From Acidimicrobiia bacterium (GTDB lineage Bacteria > Actinomycetota > Acidimicrobiia > Acidimicrobiales > Bin134): a stretch of DNA of 49,581 bases. Positions 19,687-27,761 of this stretch are shown here, one piece after another (the stretch's first letter is position 1; each line of letters starts with the position of its first letter). The stretch lies in NCBI GenBank assembly GCA_022821445.1, contig JAJEDQ010000138.1, forward strand, positions 1 through 49,581, in the 5' to 3' direction. A model generated the notes under the pieces. It made no database searches, was not told the origin of the DNA, and was given only the letters and a program-made list of their open reading frames with translations. Both the position numbers and the translations under genes were made by a program.

Positions 19687-20921
19687 GAATCGGCGACATC
19701 ACTGCCCCCGAGCACGCCGCACACGGCAAGCCCCTCGATGGCGTCCGCATTCTGGCCATAGAGCAGATGCAGTCGCTGCCCTACGCCACCCAGCTCATGG
19801 CTCGCATGGGCGCGGAAGTGGTGAAAATCGAGCACCCGGTGCGAGGTGACCTGGGCCGGGGCTCGACACCCGGGATTGCCGATCCCGACGGCCGGCCGGT
19901 GGGCAACACCTACCTGCGGAACAACCTCAACAAGCGCTCGGTGGGGATGGATCTGAAGAACCCCAAGGCAATCGACCTCATCCGCCAGATGATCACCAAC
20001 TTCGATGTGCTGGCCGAGAACCTCAAGCCCGGAACCCTGGGCAGGAGCGGCCTGGGCTACGAGGACTTGGCCCAACTGCATCCTGGTCTCATCTACCTGT
20101 CGGTTTCGGGGTTCGGAAACCTGAACGACTCTCCCTACGGCCATTGGCCGGCCTATGCCCCCATCGCCGAGGCCATGGGGGGCCTTTACTCCATCAATCG
20201 CGCCGAAGGTGAGCATGTGAAAGTGTCCCCGGTGGGAGCGCTGGGCGACACCGGCTCAGGTCTCTACGCGGTGATCGGGGTGCTTATGGCGTTGCGCCAG
20301 CGGGAGCGCCACGGCCATGGCCAGCACGTGGACATCGCCATGTTCGACGCCATGGTGGCGTTTGGCGACATGGTGCCCAACTACTGGTCGCTGGGGGCCG
20401 ACCCCCGGGTTCCCACCGCCATCATCAACGACGGCTTCCCCATCAACTCCGGCGAGTTGGTGATGCAGGTGGGCCGCGAGCACCAGTTCGAGCGCCTCTG
20501 CCATCTCATCGGCCGCCCCGAGTGGCTCGATGACGAGCGGTTCTCCTCCCGCGACGGCTGGCGGGAGCATCTCGACGAGATTCGGGCTGCGGTGCGCTCG
20601 TGGGCCGGCGACCGAACCACCGTGGAAGCGGCCAACGACCTGGCCGCGGCTGGACTGGCCGCCGCCCCGGTGTTCGAGGCCCCCGACGTGATCGACGATC
20701 CCCATGTGGCTGCCCGCCACATGATGGTGGAGATTCCCCGCGCCGACGCCGACACCCCGGTGCTGACCCCCGGCAATCCGGTGAAGATGTCGGCGGTCAG
20801 CGAGGGACCCGACACACGTCCGCCGTGGTTGGGCGAGCACACCGACGAGGTGCTGGCTGCCGAGCTTGGACTGGGCGAGCAGGCACTAGCCGAGCTCCGG
20901 TCCGACGGCGCTATCGGCTGA
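19683..20921 (+). CDS. CaiB/BaiF (family III) CoA transferase
   Basis: A 412-residue family III CoA transferase. N-terminal GVRILAIEQMQSLPYATQLMARMGAEVVKIE and RSVGMDLKNP are typical. The expected catalytic aspartate is in GALGDTGSGLYAVIG (about residue 185). It would transfer CoA between acyl-CoA and a carboxylic acid, activating a substrate for degradation. Translationally coupled to the amidohydrolase by ATGA and to the SDR by TGATG. Confidence 0.93.
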   Translation: MRIGDITAPEHAAHGKPLDGVRILAIEQMQSLPYATQLMARMGAEVVKIEHPVRGDLGRGSTPGIADPDGRPVGNTYLRNNLNKRSVGMDLKNPKAIDLIRQMITNFDVLAENLKPGTLGRSGLGYEDLAQLHPGLIYLSVSGFGNLNDSPYGHWPAYAPIAEAMGGLYSINRAEGEHVKVSPVGALGDTGSGLYAVIGVLMALRQRERHGHGQHVDIAMFDAMVAFGDMVPNYWSLGADPRVPTAIINDGFPINSGELVMQVGREHQFERLCHLIGRPEWLDDERFSSRDGWREHLDEIRAAVRSWAGDRTTVEAANDLAAAGLAAAPVFEAPDVIDDPHVAARHMMVEIPRADADTPVLTPGNPVKMSAVSEGPDTRPPWLGEHTDEVLAAELGLGEQALAELRSDGAIG

Positions 20922-21859
20922 TGGCGCAGCCCCCGCTTCGCTTCGACGGGCGCGCCGCGGTGGTCACCGGCGCGGGCCAGGGATTGGGCCGGGCCTACGC
21001 CAAGCTGCTGGCCGAGCGGGGAGCGCAGGTGGTGGTGAACGACATCGCGGCCCACTCGGCCGATGCCGTGGTGAGCGAGATCGAGGCCTCGGGCGGTACC
21101 GCCGTCGCCGACCACCACAATGTGGCCACCGCCGAAGGTGGCGTTGGATTGGCGGACCAGGCCCTAGACGCGTTCGGCGCGGTACACATGGTGATCAACA
21201 ACGCCGGCGTGAATCGAGCCGCCGAGTTCGCCGACATGACATCGGAGACCGGCCCGGAGTTGTTCAGTGAGATGATCGCCATCCACCTGCGGGGGCCGTG
21301 CCATGTGCTGTGGCCGCTGTGGCCCGCCATGGTGGAACAGGGCTATGGCCGGGTGGTGAACATCGCCTCGGGGGCGGTGTGGGGCTTGCGGGGCCAATGG
21401 GCCTATGCCGCCTGCAAGGCCGGGGTGATGGGGCTGACCCGCACGCTGGCCCGAGAAGGGCGCTATCACGGCGTGCAGGTCAATTGCGCTCTCCCCTGGG
21501 CGGTTACCGGCCCAAGCCCCGACCGCTCCGGTGGAGAGTTCGGCGCCATCATCGATGCCCACATGCGCCCCGAGAATGTCGCCCCGGCGGTGATCTGGCT
21601 GGCCCACGAAGACTGCCCGACCACCGGCGAGTCGTTCACCGTGGACGGGGGCCGCACGGCCCGCCTAGGCTGGGTTGCCAGCGAGGGCCACACCGACCTA
21701 GCTCCCACCCCCGAGTCCTGCCGCGACCACTGGGATCAGATCATGGACCTAACAAGCTTCACCGTCCCGACCTCAACCAACGACCACATGCGCAATACGG
21801 TGATGCCGGCGTACGAACGCCTTAGTCCATCGACAGAGGCACCGCCTCAACTCCAGTAA
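20921..21859 (+). CDS. Short-chain dehydrogenase/reductase
   Basis: A 312-residue NAD(P)-dependent oxidoreductase. I chose the ATG at 20921, which overlaps the CoA transferase stop by one base; the open frame begins far upstream but there it is antisense-type sequence. Cofactor motif TGAGQGLGRAYA, then NNAG, catalytic Ser in IASGAVWG and the YAACK pair. The overall form, with an extended C-terminus, resembles 17-beta-HSD4-like hydroxyacyl-CoA dehydrogenases. Its 3' end overlaps the convergent amidohydrolase gene by 38 bp. Confidence 0.9.
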   Translation: MAQPPLRFDGRAAVVTGAGQGLGRAYAKLLAERGAQVVVNDIAAHSADAVVSEIEASGGTAVADHHNVATAEGGVGLADQALDAFGAVHMVINNAGVNRAAEFADMTSETGPELFSEMIAIHLRGPCHVLWPLWPAMVEQGYGRVVNIASGAVWGLRGQWAYAACKAGVMGLTRTLAREGRYHGVQVNCALPWAVTGPSPDRSGGEFGAIIDAHMRPENVAPAVIWLAHEDCPTTGESFTVDGGRTARLGWVASEGHTDLAPTPESCRDHWDQIMDLTSFTVPTSTNDHMRNTVMPAYERLSPSTEAPPQLQ

Positions 21860-23108
21860 TCCACGGCCGTCCCGCCCTGGCGAGCGCCTCCCATTTTTCT
21901 TCAGCCTCGGCGGGATCGGATTGCCCCAACTCCTCGGGAGTCGGGCCGATCCGCTCGACCAGTGACGCCAGGGCCTCGGTGTCGAAGCCGTAGAACTCTG
22001 CGGCGTTCAAACCCAGGATGGCCGCGGAGTCGTCAGCCGGAATGTCCCAGAACGTCTCGGCCAAGGCTTTGCGGGTGTGCGGCCACGTGCCCTCGGGATG
22101 GGGAAAGTCGTTGCCCCACATGATGTTGCCCACGCCGATCTCGAACCGCCTAGCCAGCTCCCGCCGCTTGGTGCTGGCCGCCCCGATGGCGCAGTTGCGA
22201 TCGAAGTAATCGCTGGGCCGCAGACTCAGATGACCGTAGGCATCGGCGGCCAGCTTTTGCGCACCGCCGTGCTCCCGGGAATAGGTGGCATCCATCGTCC
22301 ACAGCATGTCGGCGGCCCAGAAACAGCCGCACTCAGTGACTGCATAGCGCAGCCCTGGATACCGTTCGAACACGCCGGAATACAGCAAGAACCACAGCGG
22401 ACGGGTGGTCCACCACCTCACTTCGGCCACGTACATGCCAATGAACCCCGGACCCGTGCCGTAGTCGCTGCGAGGGGCGGCCCCTGAGTGGGTGTGAACC
22501 GGCATCTCCAGGTCTTGACAGGCAGCCCATACCGGGTCGTAGCGGCGCTCGTGGTAGCCCGGGCCCTCATTCCACATGGAGGCGATGAGAATTCCACCCC
22601 GCAGCCCCGACTCCCGGGCTCGGTTGATCTCGCCGACCGCAGCGTCTACGTCGTCGATGATCGGCACCACCGCCACTCCGGCCCGACGCTTAGGGCTGTC
22701 GGCACACAGCTCGGCCAACCACCGGTTGTGGGCCCGAGCCCCCGCCATCAGCAGCTCGGGGTCTTCGGCAAACGACATGCCCAGCCCGGCTCCGAACGGC
22801 GCCGAAGCACCCCCGGTCACTGCATCAGCATCGGGAAAGATCACCTCGCCGGCGACACCGTCTCCGTCCAATTCGGCATCGCGTCGGGCTGCGTTCCAAG
22901 CCCCTCGCAACCCCTCCTCGTTCTCGCCGAACCACTCTTCTTCGAACTCGGCGTTACCCATGATGTTGCCCTGGTTGCGGATCGCCTCCCGCCGCGCCAA
23001 GAAGTCGTCGAAAGCAGCGTGGTGCTTCGATTCCAAATAGTCCCGGTATTCCAAATTCGGCAGCCCCGCATGGCAGTCCGAGGAGATAACCAAATAGCGC
23101 TCAGTCAT
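21822..23108 (-). CDS. Amidohydrolase 2 family protein, larger paralogue
   Basis: A 428-residue TIM-barrel hydrolase of the same superfamily as the gene at 18565 but a different branch. Motifs: VISSDCHAGLP near 8, MPVHTHSGAAP near 200, TECGCFWAADMLWTMD near 265 and GNDFPHPEGTWPHTR near 335. The acidic N-terminal insert (NAEFEEEWFGENEEG) is unlike the shorter paralogue. It faces the SDR operon with overlapping 3' ends, so simultaneous expression would produce antisense contact. Substrate unknown. Confidence 0.85.
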   Translation of the reverse strand: MTERYLVISSDCHAGLPNLEYRDYLESKHHAAFDDFLARREAIRNQGNIMGNAEFEEEWFGENEEGLRGAWNAARRDAELDGDGVAGEVIFPDADAVTGGASAPFGAGLGMSFAEDPELLMAGARAHNRWLAELCADSPKRRAGVAVVPIIDDVDAAVGEINRARESGLRGGILIASMWNEGPGYHERRYDPVWAACQDLEMPVHTHSGAAPRSDYGTGPGFIGMYVAEVRWWTTRPLWFLLYSGVFERYPGLRYAVTECGCFWAADMLWTMDATYSREHGGAQKLAADAYGHLSLRPSDYFDRNCAIGAASTKRRELARRFEIGVGNIMWGNDFPHPEGTWPHTRKALAETFWDIPADDSAAILGLNAAEFYGFDTEALASLVERIGPTPEELGQSDPAEAEEKWEALARAGRPWITGVEAVPLSMD

Positions 23109-23154
23109 GACGCCCCCTTTGGCAAGACACTAGCCAAGGGGCGAAAACCCTGGG

Positions 23155-23228
<74 letters not shown>

Positions 23229-23269
23229 TAAATCTCATCCTACATATTGGGGTGGGCGAACAACATAGG

Positions 23270-23358
23270 CAGGCTGGGGGGTGGCTCGGCTCAGGGCGCC
23301 CGCCGCCCGGAGCTTGTCGAGGACGGCGGGCTGGGCCGAGGCAGGACCCGCCAGCCTG
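23270..23358 (+). ncRNA. Structured intergenic repeat, copy A
   Basis: About 89 bp that fold into nested helices: P1 CAGGCTGG (23270-23277) with CCAGCCTG (23351-23358); P2 CTCGGCTCA (23285-23293) with TGGGCCGAG (23332-23340), including one T-G wobble; P3 GCCCGCCG (23298-23305) with CGGCGGGC (23324-23331). A second copy lies at 48839-48931 with different but still paired stems. The wobble favours the plus-strand transcript. It lies just upstream of the tRNA-Pro 5' end. Function unknown; a REP/MITE-like element is the alternative. Confidence 0.55.
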
Positions 23359-23370
23359 TCGGGGGACGGT

Positions 23371-23736
23371 TTAACTAAGAACCGCCGAAACAGCCCGCTG
23401 CACACTCACCGCGTCCAATGGCTTCACCAACCACCCATCCGACCTGGCCTGCTTCGCCAGATATACATCAGCCTCCCGATCCAACAGCATCAAAACCCGA
23501 GTCTCCGGCGCCCGCCCCATCTCCGCCTCCAAACGCAGATCCAGGCAAGTCGCCATCCCCCCCATGTTCCCAATCTGAAGATCGCAGATCACCACGTCAG
23601 GCCGATGCTCCCGCACCGCAGCCAGCACCTCTACTCCGGCTCTCACCCTGCTGACCTCCGATGTGTCGCTGCCCAAAGCAGCATCTACCGCGTTGAACAC
23701 GGAATCGCTGTCAGTGGCCAAGAGCACATGGGTCAC
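23371..23736 (-). CDS. Single-domain response regulator receiver protein
   Basis: A 121-residue receiver domain with no output domain. I chose the GTG at 23736 (VTHVLLATDSDSVF), because the further upstream part of the open frame lacks domain sequence. Phosphoacceptor Asp52 is in VVICDLQIGNMGG, the conserved Lys105 in WLVKPLDA, and acidic residues sit near the N-terminus (D9, D11). There is no histidine kinase nearby. It is divergent from the STAS gene at 23883, and the two may form a signalling module. Confidence 0.8.
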   Translation of the reverse strand: MTHVLLATDSDSVFNAVDAALGSDTSEVSRVRAGVEVLAAVREHRPDVVICDLQIGNMGGMATCLDLRLEAEMGRAPETRVLMLLDREADVYLAKQARSDGWLVKPLDAVSVQRAVSAVLS

Positions 23737-23882
23737 ACCACGATGGTATCCAAATCGATATCGCCACTGCGTGCTGGGGAAATGTGGCTGGGACTGTCGG
23801 ACCATGGCGTGGGCCTGCGAGGCTTGGCGATGGCATTGGGGCTGTGCCGCGTTAGCATCAGGGGCGGTCAAGGGGAGGCGCA

Positions 23883-24239
23883 TTGCTCGAGATCGACGTC
23901 GAAAATCTGGACACCCACACGGTGCTTCGCCCCAGTGGTGAGATCGACGCCTACACCGTGGCCCAATTTCGGGAGCGGATCGGCGACTTGGCCCTTGAAC
24001 CCCGCCTGCTCATCGACCTGGGGTCGGTCCCGTTCATGGACTCCGCTGGATTGGGGGCGCTGATCGGCGGCATCCGCCGGATTCGCGATTCCGACGGTGA
24101 GGTTGTAGTGGCCTGCGGTGAAGGGGCCCTGGCCCGGCTGCTGCATACCACCGGCTTCGACCGGATTGTTCCCGTGGCTGAGACCCCTGAAGAAGCGCTG
24201 GCCTCACTGCTCAGCGACGAATCACCTGAGGCCTTGTAG
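23883..24239 (+). CDS. STAS-domain anti-sigma factor antagonist
   Basis: A 118-residue single STAS domain starting at TTG 23883, preceded by the ribosome site AGGGGAGG. FMDSAGLGALIGG at 51-63 contains the phosphorylatable Ser54. No RsbW-type kinase is adjacent, unlike the pair at 6.1-6.9 kb. It may be read together with the NfeD-like gene 8 bp downstream, or work with the divergent receiver protein. Confidence 0.88.
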   Translation: MLEIDVENLDTHTVLRPSGEIDAYTVAQFRERIGDLALEPRLLIDLGSVPFMDSAGLGALIGGIRRIRDSDGEVVVACGEGALARLLHTTGFDRIVPVAETPEEALASLLSDESPEAL

Positions 24240-24247
24240 ATCCAACA

Positions 24248-25654
24248 GTGCGAACCCCGCGGTTGAAGTTGGCTGCTGCCTGCATCGTCGGAGGCGCAGT
24301 GTTGGCTCAGTTCGGCTCGACGGCTACTGCGGCGGTGTCCAGCGATCCTGCTGACCCCGGCGTGGCCGTGGTGGTCGAGGTCACCGGCCTATTGGACCCG
24401 GTCATGGCCGAGCTCATTGAGAACACTGTGGCCGATGCTGCCGACGCGGGTGCCACACTTCTGGTCTTCAGAGTCGACAGCAACCGCTCGGTGGTTTCTG
24501 ACGAGCGCCTGGGGGAACTGGCGGATGCCATTGCCACCTCGCCGGTGCCCATCGCGGTTTGGGTCGGCCCGAATGGGGCTTCTCTGGAAGGCAGAGTCGC
24601 CCAGCTCTTTGCCATTTCCGATGAGATGGGCATCGCCCCCGGCACCAGCGTGGGGGGTCTTGGCCCCTCGCTTCCGATGCTGGCCGACTATCCCGTCGCC
24701 TGGGCCGACCAAGACCTGATCCAGGACCAGAAACTCGGTTGGCGACAGCTCATCTCCGAGGGGGTGATCGCCTGCGAGCCCCTCACCATCGATGATCTTC
24801 GAGATCGGCACAACGAGGCGGGCATCCCCTTCGATCCCCAAACCGTGCGGGTTCCCCCCCAAGAAGAACAATGCGTGGCACCGCTCATCGGCGACTTCCT
24901 GGTTGACCTCGACCATCTCGGCTTCGTGTCCAACTTGGTCAATGTGGACGGCCAGCCTCGCCTGGAGCCGATTACCCAGGTTCAGTTCCGAGGTTTGTCG
25001 CTCGCCCACCAGTTGTTCCACACCGTGGCCAGTCCCCCGGTGGCCTATCTGCTTCTGAGCATCGGCATGGGCCTGATGCTGTTCGAGTTCTTCACCGCGG
25101 GCATCGGAGTTGCCGGAGTGGTGGGCGCAGTGCTGTTCATCTTGGCCGGCTACGGACTCTCCGTACTGCCCCACAACACTTGGGCATTGGTCCTGTTGGG
25201 GATATCGATGGTGGCGTTCGGCATCGACATCCAAACCTCGGTTCCCCGGTTTTGGACCGGCGCTGGACTGGTCATGTTCGCGACGGGAACATGGTGGCTC
25301 TACGACGGCGTGTCCATGTCGTGGATTCCCATGGTGGTGATGACCGGGGCGGTGGCGGTGGCCATGTTCTCGGGGATGCCGTCGATGGTCCGCACCCGCT
25401 TTTCCACGCCCACCATTGGCCGGGAATGGATGATCGGTGAACGGGGCGAGGTCGTCGAAGATGTCTCCCCCGACGGGGTGGTGCGAATTCGCGGTGCCCT
25501 GTGGCGGGCTCGAGCCAACCGGGCAACGCCGGTAACCGCTGGTGGCGAGGTCAGAGTGGCTGAAATTGACGGTTTGTGGCTGGAAGTGGAGCCTTTGGAG
25601 GGTGCCGCTCGTGACTACCGAGAGCCCCGCCGAAAGGACTCCGAGCCGTCCTGA
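24248..25654 (+). CDS. NfeD-family membrane protein with degenerate ClpP-like domain
   Basis: A 468-residue protein with GTG start and signal peptide (AAACIVGGAVLAQFGSTATAA). Order: ClpP/SppA-like domain (about 35-170), then at least four hydrophobic helices (about 265-380), then an OB-fold NfeD domain near the C-terminus (IGERGEVVEDVSPDGVVRIRG and AEIDGLWLEVEPL). In active NfeD proteases the nucleophile sits in an ASAG motif after PxGA; here the segment is PNGASLEGRVAQL and Ser appears replaced by Gly. So protease activity is doubtful. NfeD proteins act in membrane quality control, usually with a stomatin partner, which is absent here. Confidence 0.85.
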   Translation: MRTPRLKLAAACIVGGAVLAQFGSTATAAVSSDPADPGVAVVVEVTGLLDPVMAELIENTVADAADAGATLLVFRVDSNRSVVSDERLGELADAIATSPVPIAVWVGPNGASLEGRVAQLFAISDEMGIAPGTSVGGLGPSLPMLADYPVAWADQDLIQDQKLGWRQLISEGVIACEPLTIDDLRDRHNEAGIPFDPQTVRVPPQEEQCVAPLIGDFLVDLDHLGFVSNLVNVDGQPRLEPITQVQFRGLSLAHQLFHTVASPPVAYLLLSIGMGLMLFEFFTAGIGVAGVVGAVLFILAGYGLSVLPHNTWALVLLGISMVAFGIDIQTSVPRFWTGAGLVMFATGTWWLYDGVSMSWIPMVVMTGAVAVAMFSGMPSMVRTRFSTPTIGREWMIGERGEVVEDVSPDGVVRIRGALWRARANRATPVTAGGEVRVAEIDGLWLEVEPLEGAARDYREPRRKDSEPS

Positions 25655-25701
25655 AGCCCGAAAATCAGCCAAAAGCGATCTTCGATTGCTTTGTCCTCAT
25701 C

Positions 25702-25728
25702 TTGTGCGCGGCCAACTTCGCCTATAAG
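25702..25728 (+). promoter_or_regulatory. Candidate promoter of the whiB gene
   Basis: TTGTGC (25702-25707) and TATAAG (25723-25728) are 15 bp apart, 26 bp before the GTG of the WhiB gene. The -10 is good, the spacer is short. Tentative. Confidence 0.35.
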
Positions 25729-25753
25729 GTCCGCCAAAAGGGGGTAGGCAAGA

Positions 25754-26017
25754 GTGAGCGCTGTTACCAGTGAGAAGGCCTGGCAAGTCAAGGCAGCCTG
25801 TCGTGGACCGCACGCGGCTGTGTTCTTCCCGCCCCCCTCTTTTGAGCGCAAAGAGGAGAAGCTCGAGCGGGAAGGCCGGGCGAAGGCCATCTGCGAGGAA
25901 TGCAGTGTCATTGACGAGTGTCGCGAATATGCCCTGGAAATTCGCGAGCAACACGGCATCTGGGGCGGCCTGAACGAGTTGGAGCGCCGGGAGATCCTCA
26001 GCGGCCGCCGGAACTGA
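25754..26017 (+). CDS. WhiB-family iron-sulfur transcription regulator
   Basis: An 87-residue actinobacterial WhiB-like protein. Four cysteines that bind a [4Fe-4S] cluster are at 16, 47, 50 and 56 (CEEC then C), followed by the turn GIWGG at 68-72 and the basic tail LSGRRN. It starts at GTG. Such proteins bind sigma factors and respond to redox or nitric oxide. Monocistronic; convergent with selB 25 bp away. This gene is among the clearest signs of an actinobacterial host. Confidence 0.95.
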   Translation: MSAVTSEKAWQVKAACRGPHAAVFFPPPSFERKEEKLEREGRAKAICEECSVIDECREYALEIREQHGIWGGLNELERREILSGRRN

Positions 26018-26042
26018 TCACACCGTTGATCTGATCACATCC

Positions 26043-27761
26043 TCATAGGCGCGGGCCGGCGATTCTCACATCACCTCTTCGGCGGGTCACACCGTGCCCG
26101 TCCATCCATGCCAGCAGCGGCAGGGCGTACTTGCGCGTGGTGGCCAAGCGTTCTCGCACTTCGGCCACCGTGACCCCGTCAGGCTGGGACGCCAACATCT
26201 CGGCCAGCACCGATTGAGCCTCCTGCACTGCTGTGGCGGCAAAGAACACCCCATCTTCCTCCACGATCAACCCTCGCTTCACCAACTCCCGCACTTCGCT
26301 TCGGTCCACACCCACGGCTTCGGGGTCGGGCGGGGTGAACTGCGCCGCTTCCAGTGCCGCGGTGTACCGGTGATCCTCGAACGGGTCCGACTGGCCGACG
26401 AGGCGTACTCGGCCTCCCTCAGTCGCCATGTCCTCCATGAGACTGAGCACCGCTCGATCTCGCTCATCCAATCCGGCGATGTCCAACCCAAGCGGACCAG
26501 CGTCGTTCACCGCGTTCCGAAGCCGAGTCCGAGCATCCTCCAGCACAGACGCGCTCACCACCCACCGGTCGACGTCGGGTTCTCGCCGCTGCCCGGTCAG
26601 CAGAGCCAGTTGGTCAGCCTCTACCCACCCCCGCTCGGCCACCACTCGATCAACGGACAGGTCGGGCTTGGCCTTCGAGGCGGGTAGCACCGGATCGACA
26701 TCGAGAACGGTGCCGCCCCCGATGGTCTCGGCCCGGCCGCTCTCCCGCAAGACGAAGCGGTCTCCGGGTAGCAGCGGCAGCCGGCGGGGGAGGTGCAACC
26801 GCACCAGTCCGGCTTCGCCCGGCGACAGCGCCTCAAGCCCGAGGATGCGCATCCGGGCCGGCAGCTCGCACGCGCCCACATAAACGGCGTGGGCCCCTCG
26901 GCGGGATACTTCGTGGTCCAGGGTGCTCAACACCGTCAAAGAGGCGTCGAACCGATTGGTTAGATGCCACTGTCCGGCCCGGACGAGCACGTCGCCACGG
27001 GCGACCTCTTGGTGGCCGACGCCCGACAAGTTGACCGCCACCCGGTTGCCCGGACCGATTTTGGTGCGCTGGCTGTGGTGGCTCTGCAACGCCCGGATCC
27101 GCGCCGCCGCGCCCTTGGGCCGCAGTTCCAACTCGTCGTCCACCCGGATTTGCCCGCCGGTGAGGGTGCCGGTCACCACCGTGCCTGCCCCTCGGGCGGC
27201 GAACGCCCGGTCTACCCACAGCCGGGGACGGCGCTGGTCGGCAGCCGCGGGGGTTCGATCCACCAATTCGTCCAACTCGGCGCGGAGCTCATCAATGCCC
27301 AAACCATCCACCACGTCGGTTTCCACCACAGGAGCACCGGCCAGGAATGTGTCCTCGACTCGCTCTTCCACCTCCAAACGAGCCAGCTCGGCGATGTCGG
27401 GATCGCACAATCCCATCTTGGTCAGGGCGATCAATCCGTGCGACACCCCCAGCAGTTCCAGGATGCGGAGGTGCTCCTCCGACTGGGGCATCCACCCTTC
27501 GTTGGCCGCGATCACAAACAGGCAGGCATCCACTGCGCCCACCCCGGCCAGCATGTTGCGGATGAACCGCTCATGGCCGGGAACGTCGATGATCGATACC
27601 GACCGGCCCGAAGGCAGCGGCGCGGCGCCGAAGCCCAGGTCGATGGTCAACCCTCGAGCCTTCTCCTCGGCAAACCGGTCGGGGTCAACCCCGGTGAGCG
27701 CCTCCACCAGCGTGGACTTCCCGTGGTCCACATGGCCGGCGGTGGAGATGGTGATGCTCAC
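26043..27761 (-). CDS. selB: Selenocysteine-specific elongation factor SelB
   Basis: Delivers Sec-tRNA to UGA codons marked by a SECIS hairpin. It has 572 residues. G1 GHVDHGKST is at 9-17, switch II DVPGHE follows. The G4 region reads ALTKMGLCD, where [NT]KxD is normal, so the guanine-contacting Asp seems to be Gly. EF-Tu-like domains II-III follow, with VTGTLTGGQIRV. The C-terminal winged-helix part ends TRKYALPLLAWMDGHGVTRR, typical of SelB. The ATG overlaps the selA stop (ATGA). Confidence 0.97.
   Translation of the reverse strand: MSITISTAGHVDHGKSTLVEALTGVDPDRFAEEKARGLTIDLGFGAAPLPSGRSVSIIDVPGHERFIRNMLAGVGAVDACLFVIAANEGWMPQSEEHLRILELLGVSHGLIALTKMGLCDPDIAELARLEVEERVEDTFLAGAPVVETDVVDGLGIDELRAELDELVDRTPAAADQRRPRLWVDRAFAARGAGTVVTGTLTGGQIRVDDELELRPKGAAARIRALQSHHSQRTKIGPGNRVAVNLSGVGHQEVARGDVLVRAGQWHLTNRFDASLTVLSTLDHEVSRRGAHAVYVGACELPARMRILGLEALSPGEAGLVRLHLPRRLPLLPGDRFVLRESGRAETIGGGTVLDVDPVLPASKAKPDLSVDRVVAERGWVEADQLALLTGQRREPDVDRWVVSASVLEDARTRLRNAVNDAGPLGLDIAGLDERDRAVLSLMEDMATEGGRVRLVGQSDPFEDHRYTAALEAAQFTPPDPEAVGVDRSEVRELVKRGLIVEEDGVFFAATAVQEAQSVLAEMLASQPDGVTVAEVRERLATTRKYALPLLAWMDGHGVTRRRGDVRIAGPRL

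Noticed and set aside
21822-21859. 38-bp convergent gene overlap as a regulatory device
   Set aside because: Convergent overlaps are common in compact genomes (also 32727-32745 and 37986-37989); nothing else supports regulation.
23281-24063. 260-codon plus-strand frame starting in the structured repeat
   Set aside because: It crosses the receiver gene in antisense and the STAS gene out of frame; no recognisable domain.
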